A stretch of DNA of 64,000 nucleotides. Origin: Cannabis sativa (Eukaryota; Streptophyta; Magnoliopsida; Rosales; Cannabaceae). Made by a program: the position numbers and the translations under genes. This document shows positions 55,961 through 64,000 of the stretch, one piece after another (the first letter of the stretch is position 1; each line of letters begins with the position of its first letter). The notes below the pieces were generated by a model. That model was not told the origin of the DNA and did not search any database. It worked only from the letters and a program-made list of their open reading frames with translations. Location of the stretch: positions 33,701,396 to 33,765,395 of the forward strand of contig NC_083603.1 of assembly GCF_029168945.1 (NCBI RefSeq), read 5' to 3'.

Positions 55961-57049
55961 GTAGTCTAATTTGTGAACTATAATTGATTAATCAAAACTA
56001 ATTACATGAGTCTTACAAACAATATTATCTCAACTAGTGTGGGGACCATGGGTCTATATAACCGAGCTTCCAATAAGTAGATCAAGAATTTAGCACTAAA
56101 ATTCACTAACTTATTAATTCTTCGTTGAATCCACGTATAAAACTTAGAATTGCACTCTCAGTATATAGAATGCTCTATATGATCCACCATATAGACGCAT
56201 CATTAGTTATCCATTGTGATAATCCTAATGTGATCAATGATCCTCTATATGAATGATCTACACTGTAAAGGGATTAGATTACCGTAACACCCTACTATGT
56301 ATTTTATCCTTAAAACACTTGACCCCGTATAAATGATATTTCAGCTTATGTGAAATGAGTACTCCACCATTTATGTTCATTTGGTCAAGCTCGAAGGAGA
56401 TCATCCTTTGCTTACTATTCGCCAGATAGAAGCTATAGATTCCATGTTTATGCTAGCGCTCCCACTCAATTGCACTACCGTGTTCCCAAAATGTACGTAT
56501 CACCCTGACCTAAATGTAGGCTTAACTAACAAATCAAAGAACACGAATAGCCTTTCAAGATTGAGCCTAATCATAACAGGATTAAGAACATTTGATCTAG
56601 GATCAACTTGGCGATATTGACTTGAATAGATTTTACGGTAAGTTTAATTAAATCTAAGTCAAAGTTCAATATCAGTCCCTTCCGATGCATACTCCATGCA
56701 TCCAACCTGAGCTTTACTTTAACCAATGTTCTGGAAAGAACATATCATTTCTCCAAATGCAAGTAAACTCTTGTTGTAGATTATCATATCAGTAAAATCC
56801 TGTCTCTGATAAATCTAGGAGACTTTATTCACATAGTCATGTTTACTTTCCAATGTGATGACAGCACAATAAACATGATCAAGTATGTGAAAAGGGTTTA
56901 AGATGAATTTATAAATCAAATAGACAAGCAATTGATAAATTGAACCAAAATATACACAAATGAATGAAAAATACTTCTGTTTCTTTATTGATGTTGAATA
57001 AAATAGATTACATTGAAATGGAGTTTTATTTAGGGCATAAAACCTAACA
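55960..57049 (-). repeat. Element E 3' LTR, truncated
   Basis: The last 1.09 kb of a family-1 LTR on plus, from about the sequence at 8898 in the B LTR to CCTAACA at 57049. The first 0.85 kb is missing at the junction with element F gag, so no target duplication can be read there. Confidence 0.88.
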
Positions 57050-57064
57050 AACTCCCACTTGCAC
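57050..57064 (-). other. Element E polypurine tract
   Basis: The same 15-base tract as in B and C2, next to the LTR end. Confidence 0.85.
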
Positions 57065-57078
57065 TAATATAAAACTAA

Positions 57079-58410
57079 TTAGTTCATATCAATTAATCCT
57101 AAATTCTGACGGTGCTTTTCAAAGGATGTCATAGCAAGGACTTTGGTAAATGGATCAGGTAGGTTGTTCTCTGTGTCAACTTTCTCAACTAGTACATCCC
57201 CTCTTGCCACGTATTCTCTGATAATGTGATACTTCCTTTCAATGTGTTTGCTTCTCTTGTGGCTTGGAGGTTCTTTACTGTTTGCTATTGCTCCATTGTT
57301 ATCACAAAGTAAGACCAGAGGCTTTTCCATTTCAGGAACAACACCTATACTGGTGAAGAACTTTCTTAGCCAGACAAGTTCTTTAGCAGCTTCGGCTGCT
57401 GCTATGTATTCAACTTCCATAGTTGAGTCTGATATCGCGGTTTGTTTAGCACTTCTCCAAACCACTGCTCCACCCCCAAGAGTAAACACCATCCCAGATG
57501 TAGATTTCCTGTCTTCAAGACTTGCCTGAAAATCTGAATCAGTGTAGCCTATGGGATTTAAAGCACCACCCTTATAGACTAACACAAGATTTCTTGTACT
57601 CTTCAAGTATTTCAGAATATACTTAACTGCATTCCAATGTTCATGTCCTGGATTAGACTGATACCTGCTCACGATTCCAACAGCATAACACATGTCAGGT
57701 CTAGTGCATAACATTGCATACATTAGACTTCCAACTGCAGAGGCATAGGGAATTTTCGCCATGTCCTCTATCTCTTGAGGATCAGTCGGAGACTGTTCCT
57801 TAGATAGACGAATACCATATCTAGAAGGCATGTTTGCCCCATTGGTGTTGTTCATGGAGAATCTCTCTAAGACTTTGTCTATGTAGGTTGTTTGAGAGAG
57901 AGAAAGAGATCTCTTCTTCTGGTTTCTAATAATCTGAATACCAAGAACATAGGCTGCTTCACCCAAATCTTTCATATCGAATTGAGTGTTGAGCCATTCC
58001 TTGATGTGAGTCATTTTCTTGACATTGTTTCCAATAATCAAAATGTCATCAACATAAAGGACCAAGAATACTACTATTTGGTCTTCCTTGAGTTTGTAAA
58101 CACAAGGTTCATCTTCATTCTGAAGAAAGCCGTAGGTCTTGATGATTTCATCAAACCTTTTGTTCCATGAGCGAGAAGCTTGCTTAAGTCCATAGATAGA
58201 CCTGTTTAATTTGCAAACTTTCTTTTCCTGCCCAGGAAGAACATACCCTTCTGGTTGCTCCATATAGATGGTTTCTTCAAGTACCCCATTAAGGAAGGCA
58301 GTCTTGACATCCATTTGCCAGATTTCATAATCGAAAGCAGCAGCTATGGAGAGAAGAATTTGGATGGATTTGACCATGGAAACAGGACTAAAAGTTTCCT
58401 CATAGTCCAC
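57079..58410 (-). CDS. pol: Element E reverse transcriptase and RNase H (open, 443 residues)
   Basis: Longest intact enzyme segment of family 1. From 'MDYEETFSPVSMVKS' it covers the RT with 'QMDVKTAFLNG' (first catalytic Asp present), 'YGLKQASRSWNKRF', the 'YVDDILIIGN' box with both Asp, then RNase H with 'STMEVEYIAAAEAAKELVW', 'CDNNGAIANSKEP' and a C-terminal 'DPFTKVLAMTSFEKHRQNLGL'. The frame is a piece of the polyprotein: a single stop upstream (GAA to TAA near 58411) cuts it from the rest, so its Met is not a natural start. It has all catalytic residues I can check, but would not be translated on its own. Confidence 0.9.
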   Translation of the reverse strand: MDYEETFSPVSMVKSIQILLSIAAAFDYEIWQMDVKTAFLNGVLEETIYMEQPEGYVLPGQEKKVCKLNRSIYGLKQASRSWNKRFDEIIKTYGFLQNEDEPCVYKLKEDQIVVFLVLYVDDILIIGNNVKKMTHIKEWLNTQFDMKDLGEAAYVLGIQIIRNQKKRSLSLSQTTYIDKVLERFSMNNTNGANMPSRYGIRLSKEQSPTDPQEIEDMAKIPYASAVGSLMYAMLCTRPDMCYAVGIVSRYQSNPGHEHWNAVKYILKYLKSTRNLVLVYKGGALNPIGYTDSDFQASLEDRKSTSGMVFTLGGGAVVWRSAKQTAISDSTMEVEYIAAAEAAKELVWLRKFFTSIGVVPEMEKPLVLLCDNNGAIANSKEPPSHKRSKHIERKYHIIREYVARGDVLVEKVDTENNLPDPFTKVLAMTSFEKHRQNLGLIDMN

Positions 58411-58413
58411 GCC

Positions 58414-59979
58414 TTATCTTTGGGTATAACCCTTGGCTACAAGTCTAGCTTTAAAAGTTTCGACTTCGCCTCCAGCTCCTCTTTTCTTCTTGTAAACCCA
58501 CTTGCATCCTATCGGATGATAGTCGTCAGGTGCGTCTACATATTCCCAGACTTTGTTCTTTTTCATGGAATCCATTTCTGAATCCATGCCGGTCGACCAT
58601 CGTTTCCGTTGCGGACTAGCCATTGCCTGTTTATAGGTTAATGGATCGTCTTCAATACAGTCACCTACGACCATATTGATTTCACCATCCAAGCGATAAC
58701 GAGCAGGTTTTGTTTAAACACTCCCACTAAGACGAGGTGCGGTGGTCTTCTGAACAGAAACTTTAGTAGTAGATTTCTCAGTTTGTTCAACTGAGGGAGT
58801 GGGATTGTCTTCTTCACGAGTGGAAGAGGACGGAACATTGGAAGGACTTATATCTGATATCAATTCCTCTAGAACAACTTTACTTTTCGGTTTGTAGTCT
58901 TTAATATAGTTCTCTTCAAGGAAAGTAGCATTTGTAGAAACAAACACTTTGTTATCCTTGTGACTATAAAACAGTCCACCCCTAGTCTCTTTAGAATTTC
59001 CGACAAACATGCATACTTCGGTACATGATTGAAGTTTGCCTTCTTTCTTTCTTAAGACATGAGCAGGGCACCCCCAAATTCTGTAATGGCGTAAACTAGG
59101 TGTACGACCATTCCAAAGTTCGACGGGTGTCTTAGGGACTGCTTTGGATGGAACAACATTTAAAATGTCATTAGCCATCTGTATAGCATATCCCCAGAAG
59201 GACGTAGACAGAGTTGAATAACTCAGCATAGACCTAACCATTTCCAAAAGAGTGCGATTTCTTCTTTCTGCAACTCAATTTTGTTGTGGAGTGCTTGGGG
59301 CAGTGTATTGGGATTCAATTCCAAGTTCAATTAAATTATCTTTGAACTGCATATCCATATATTCTCCACCCGTATCAGTTCGCAAGATCTTTAATGATTT
59401 ACCTAATTGGTTTTGGGCCAAAGCATGAAACTCTTGAAACTTTTCAAACGTTTCAGATTTCTTTTGCATTAGGTAAAGAAAACTATATCTAGAGAAATCG
59501 TCAATGAAAGTGACAAAATACTCATAACCACCTCGGGCTTTGACATTCAAAGGTCCGCGGACATCAGAATGAACTAACCCTATAGGGATTTTGGCACGCT
59601 CTCCCTTTGCAGAGAAAGAACGTTTAGTCATTTTTCCTTCTAGGGAGGACTCGCATACTGGCAGTTCACCTAAGACGACATTTTTCAATGGACCGTCTTT
59701 GGTGAGCCTATTGAGTCTATCAAAGCCTATATGACCTAAACGTAAATGCCATAGATAAGTTTGATCATCATTATCAATCTCTTTTCTTTTGAGGTTTCTA
59801 GGTCTAGCTACATTGAAAAGTTCACTATTTAGTGAGATTTGAGTACTCGGTCTTAAAACATAAAGCCCTTGTTCTATTATAGCAACACATATTTGAAATC
59901 CATTACGAGAAATTGTACAATTTGTACTCGAAAAATTCAATATATAAGATTGTGTTTGCAAACATGAGACACTAATCAA
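58414..59979 (-). pseudogene. Element E pre-integrase, integrase and RT start, three stops
   Basis: Collinear with B. 59979-59275: pre-integrase 'YLWHLRLGHIGFDRLNRL', the zinc-site Cys, 'GLVHSDVRGPL', integrase 'FIDDFSRYSF' and 'LRTDTGGEYMD' and 'STPQQN'. 59247-58714: rest of the integrase and a Ser/Thr linker. 58692-58414: RT start 'GCKWVYKKKRGAGGEVETFKARLVAKGY'. Stops separate the pieces: GGA to TGA after 'TPQQN', a TAA near 58713, and TAA at 58411-58413. No frameshift is needed between the pieces, so decay is light. Confidence 0.9.
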
Positions 59980-60040
59980 GTTTCTACTAAAGTTTGGAAT
60001 AAATAAAACATTTTCTAAAATTTAAAATCTTTATTGAAAC

Positions 60041-60730
60041 TTGATGCGGGCTTTTCTTCTAGCTTTGACCGACACTAATTCGCCATTGCCAACTTTAAGC
60101 TTTAACTCTCCTGGAAGCAGATTTTCCAAATTTTTAAGCAACTGCAGTGAAGAACATACATGGTTAGTAGACCCAAAATCAACAATCCAAATGGATTTGT
60201 CATTCTCTAAAACACATGATTCAAAGACAAAAGCATTACCTTCGTTTGAATTGTTTAGAAGCCTGGGACATTATTCTTCATGATGTCCCTTTTCATTACA
60301 ATTCGAACATAGAATATCATGTCTGATAAGTGTACTTGAAGAAGCAGCTTTGCTAGATCCTTCATACCTAGTCCATTTCCTCTAATTATTAATTGCAAAC
60401 CCAGGGGAACCTATTGCAATCAAATTCCGTTCATGGGCTCGTAATTCTGCTTCGAGCTTGTCCATGTCGGAGGAGTTAAAATTGTTGATCATGTAAGAGA
60501 TAACAAATTCATTATACTCCAAATGAAGACTATTAAGGATGAGTTGGACCCATTGTTCTCTTGATAAATCAATTCCCAGTAGATTTGCCTTTTGGAACTT
60601 CAGATTCATCATCAACAGGTGCGAGTTTATGCAACTACCAGGATGCCTTTTCACACTATAGAGTTCTTTTGCTAAGATATTAACTAGGAGAGGATCGGGG
60701 TGAGTTCTTTTGCGAGTTTATTCATAATGA
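60041..60730 (-). pseudogene. Element E truncated gag, zinc knuckle and protease start
   Basis: Protease region 'WIVDFGSTNHVC' (Ser of Asp-Ser-Gly is Phe) at about 60200-60160. The zinc knuckle 'CSNCNEKGHHEE' is broken by a stop before its last Cys (about 60315-60275). The gag tail 60654-60382 has 'LILNSLHLEYNEF' and 'MDKLEAELRAHERNL'. Upstream, an ATG near 60730 begins a short frame that runs into a stop. The capsid N-terminal domain is missing, with the same breakpoint as in B. Confidence 0.82.
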
Positions 60731-62097
60731 CACTACAACACATCAATAAAACAGAAGTAAGGTTTTGGCTCATAAATTCATACACAGTTCAGAAAATAAC
60801 AAGTAATGACATATGTTATAGAAATACTAAATCTAACATAGTTTATTTTCCAACGTATTTCAACAAACTGATACAGTGTCCCATTTAGGCAAGAGTCAAA
60901 GCATCATCCATTGAATAGAGTTGTCAGCTCATCTAAAATGATAACTATTCTAGCAACCTTTTATTCGATCAAGATTGGAATTCAGCGTTGTCCCGTTTAG
61001 GCGAGAGTCAAGGCAATTATATATTATGAGCTTCCACCATTGTTTCATAATTTGCAAGTCAAGTATGGTCGCCACCATTAAGGTGATCTATACGATACAA
61101 AACACTTACAAACTACTTATCATTCGAGATTAAACAGTGCGAAATTGCTAATGAACGTTCCTCCATTAGCGAGGATTACTCACTAAAACAAACGCGGTGT
61201 AAAACCCACAATGGAGATCGAATGTCTCTTGATTAAAAGCTCATTATTTGAAAATATTATATGTATTTTGTATAATCATTTTAATTCGATATTATAATAA
61301 TGAAAAATTACAAACTAAAGTTGGTTTAAATAAAAAATCAACTTTAATTAATTTTCAATTATTATTTAAATTTGAAAAATAAATTCAAATAAATATCGTA
61401 CAAGTTTCATAATATAATAATGAAAAATTACAAATCAAACTTGGTTTAAATAAAAAAAATCAACTTTAATTAATTTTCAATTATTAATTAAATTCGAAAA
61501 ATAAATTCGAATAATAAATGGAACAAATTTAAAAATATCTTGTTTAAGTTGTTTTAGAAGAATCTAAAAAATCGACTTAAATATCTTTCAAATCATATTT
61601 AATTAAATTAAAATTAAGTTGTAACCACTTTATTTTGAAGATATTCCATTTTATGTAAATATTCGAAAAGATATTAACCTAAAAAATATCTAAAATATTC
61701 CATTTTAAGTTAATATTCGAAAAGATATTAACTTAAAAAAAATATCTAAAGAATCTGAATAACCAATGCCTAAAATTCCTCAACTTAATTTTGAAATTTT
61801 AAATCCAAAAGATATTCAGATTTAAGTTGGTTAGTTGTAGATAACTAATAATCAACTTAAATAGGAATATTTAATGAAAAATTTAACTTAAGCTTCAGAA
61901 AGAATCTAGATGTTTATAATTCTATATTTAATTAAATACAAGAAAATACATATAGTTTAGCTTAGAATATAAAATTCTTTAAACTACGGTTTTCTTAAAT
62001 TAATTTCAAAATAAATGAAATTAGTTATGTTGCTAATCAATTTTATTAGGTTAAACTAGTGTAATTAACCTAGTACAGTTATTCAAATCAAGCAAAT

Positions 62098-62189
62098 GGG
62101 CCTTCACAATTGGGGAGGTTCATGTGAGGGGGTGCTGGGTTCAGTATGTCGTACCCACTTCTATGGCTCCCAAGTCTCACACAAGGCCC
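62098..62189 (-). ncRNA. Predicted structured block in the E leader
   Basis: Counterpart of 26612-26703: closing stem GGGCCTT/AAGGCCC kept exactly, same length, substitutions mainly in the interior. Confidence 0.45.
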
Positions 62190-63281
62190 AAAAGAGAGGA
62201 ATTTAACCTTAAAATGAACAATTGTTATTAATTGAATAGGCCCAAAAAAAAATGGGCCTAAATAAAATCTATCAAGAACTATGACATTTTATTTAGCAAC
62301 ATTAACCTATATGCATCTATAATAAAATTAAACACATAGGCTCACACAGGCACACTTTGGATGGGTCCTATCATGTTGCTAGGTCATACACAGATGAAAG
62401 AAGATTGTAAATATACCTGTTATAAATTATTAACTTGACCAAGGGAGCCATCAGATCATTAGATCTCGCAAAAAGTAACCATGGCTATTTGCAATGAAGT
62501 AATAATAGGTTTTGAAAACTTACACATAAGCTAAAACACATACTCCTGCAACAAGGTTAGCTGGATAGTTGGATGTAGGATTTATTTAATTTTAAATTAA
62601 ATAATGAATTTCGAAATAAATAATTAATTAAATAAAAAAATAATTTTCGAAAATTTAAAAAAAAATTGAAATAAAAAATTTCGAAATTAAATTAAAAATT
62701 TAAATTTAAAATTAAATTTACAATTTTGAAAAATTAGGTTTCAACCAACCTAAATTTCATTTCAAAATTTGCTAACTGCTTTTATAAATTAAATGTTATT
62801 TTATAAATAAAATTAAATAAAAAATTAAAAAAGATAAATGAATATCTTTTTTAGATTTTAAATGTAATTTAAATAAATAAAATAACAAAATTTAAAAGTT
62901 AGCAAAATATTTTACACCTTTTTAAAATTACATGATTATAGTTATCTTATTTTAAATATAAATTAGGTCAAATTATTTAAAAAAGATTTAGTTTAAAATA
63001 TTTTAAATCTGACCTTAAATTAAAAAAATAAGATAAGATATAATCAAATGTAAAAATAAGATAGATTATTAAGCAAAAAAGATAGATATTAACTATCTTT
63101 AAATTCAAATTACACTAATATCTTGAATTAAATTTAAAAAATATTAAATTAATTCATAATGATAATTAGAATTGAATTAGGAATAGTAATAGTATAAATA
63201 CAGAACTACACAAAAAATCGGAAGTTAATTCCATGAAAAAGCATGAAAAAACGAAGAAAAACAAAAAAATTACGAGCTGTA

Positions 63282-63309
63282 CGGACGGGATGCAGTGCAT
63301 ACCCGTCCG
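63282..63309 (-). ncRNA. GC-rich leader hairpin of E
   Basis: CGGACGGG (63282-63289) pairs with CCCGTCCG (63302-63309), and the inner ATGC/GCAT adds four more pairs, leaving a 3-base loop and one bulged base. It is followed by a GCGCGCG run. Confidence 0.5.
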
Positions 63310-63651
63310 CGCGCGCAGGAGGGTTGCTTGGGCGAGTTTGCTCAGCGGAATCATGTCGTGCATGATTTCTGCGCGCGCATGAAAGTTTCAGCACAACTCC
63401 GATTTTTTCGAATCTTCAAAAAATCATAACTAATTCAAATTAAATCGAATTGATTTCTGTAAAAAAGTAACTTGCTTAACTTTTTCCATACTGTCCAATA
63501 AAAATAATTCCAGAAACAGATATTCAATTATTTTTCACGAAAATTCACAAACACCAATCAATCATCAAATAACACTCAATACAACATGATACCATCCAAA
63601 AACAAACAAACAATCGTTTTAAAGTCTAAATTTCTTGCAAGTAAATCAATT

Positions 63652-63669
63652 ACCATGGCTCTGAGGCCA
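63652..63669 (-). other. Element E primer binding site
   Basis: Identical to the sites of B, C2 and C3. Confidence 0.8.
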
Positions 63670-63671
63670 GT

Positions 63672-64000
63672 TGTTGGAATTTATTTTACCAGGATCTTAG
63701 ATCTACTCACAAGTATGTTTATTAACATCCTAAATATGAACTTTCTAAAACGATGAAATAAACACGTATAAAGTTTAAGAAATCTTACATTGGGTGCAGC
63801 GAAATTAAATGACTCCTTCCGTTCAGATCTCTAACCCTTGTATCCTTTCTGTAGCAGAGTATTATCAAGATCTGAACCTGGATTTCTTTCTCTGAATCCT
63901 TGATGCTGAAACTCCTTTGCTGATGATCTTTCTTCACGATCTTCCTCACTATGATTGAGGTAATGCTTGCTGTGTATGGGCACTACTCTAATCACTAAGG
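63672..64000 (-). repeat. Element E 5' LTR, start only
   Basis: TGTTGGAATTTATTTTACC and 329 bases of R/U5, cut by the window end. The TATA box would lie beyond the edge. Confidence 0.9.

Larger units (their letters stand above)
60731..63651 (-). other. Element E long untranslated leader
   Basis: 2.9 kb, AT-rich, non-coding. It carries paired boxes (60876-60902 and 60987-61014), a local duplication of about 100 bases around 61290-61400 and 61405-61500, the fold-back block (62098-62189) and the GC-rich hairpin (63282-63309). Block order and spacing agree with C2. Confidence 0.75.
55960..64000 (-). mobile_element. Element E: family-1 Ty1/copia retrotransposon, partial
   Basis: Minus-strand element with truncated 3' LTR, polypurine tract (57050-57064), pol, truncated gag, 3-kb leader, PBS and the beginning of the 5' LTR, cut by the window end. 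Coding order equals that of B. It has a full leader, unlike B, and shares with B the same gag deletion. It is the best copy for reading the ancestral leader. Confidence 0.92.

Overview
This is a plant nuclear DNA window, most likely from a eudicot with a repeat-rich genome. It is AT-rich and packed with nested LTR retrotransposons. It also holds a Mutator-like (MULE) element with plant-type MuDR transposase and Ulp1-like genes, and a CACTA-type terminus. I see no housekeeping gene, rRNA, tRNA, CRISPR array or bacterial-style operon. The species cannot be named from sequence alone.

Layout. (1) 1-14216 is a nest of one Ty1/copia family ('family 1'). Its LTRs are about 1.9 kb, running TGTTGGG..TTCCAACA in the sense direction, with a PBS resembling initiator-Met tRNA. 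Element B (1662-9936, minus) sits inside an LTR of element A (minus), with target duplication GTATT. A in turn appears to sit inside a family-1 LTR in plus orientation (C1), which also carries a solo LTR (10789-12690, duplication AAAGT). (2) 14217-16664 has no recognisable feature. (3) 16665-32472 is an exon of an unrecognised host gene, cut by a second copia type (element D, 16847-32325, duplication ATTGA). The integrase region of D was itself cut by a gag-only family-1 element (C2, 20024-30125, duplication GTGGA). (4) 32605 to about 40.4 kb is a Ty3/gypsy element (G), probably in the next intron of the same gene, filled with further family-1 and gypsy LTR pieces. (5) About 41.35-50.76 kb is a decayed MULE. 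It has a Ulp1-like (C48 peptidase) gene on plus and a MuDR transposase on minus, and its left intron carries another solo LTR. (6) 51623-53687 is a probable non-autonomous CACTA element. (7) About 54.2-55.96 kb is a gypsy LTR, PBS and gag remnant. (8) 55960-64000 is family-1 element E (minus), running off the window.

How the parts relate. B and E keep most of pol but share the same deletion of the N-terminal half of gag. C2 keeps a full-length gag but almost no pol. All three share LTR type, PBS and a long untranslated leader that contains conserved, partly covarying hairpins. This suggests a set of mutually dependent elements mobilised in trans. Almost every coding region here is a pseudogene. 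The only long open frames are the gag of C2 (288 aa), the RT-RNase H of E (443 aa) and the integrase-RT of B (625 aa).
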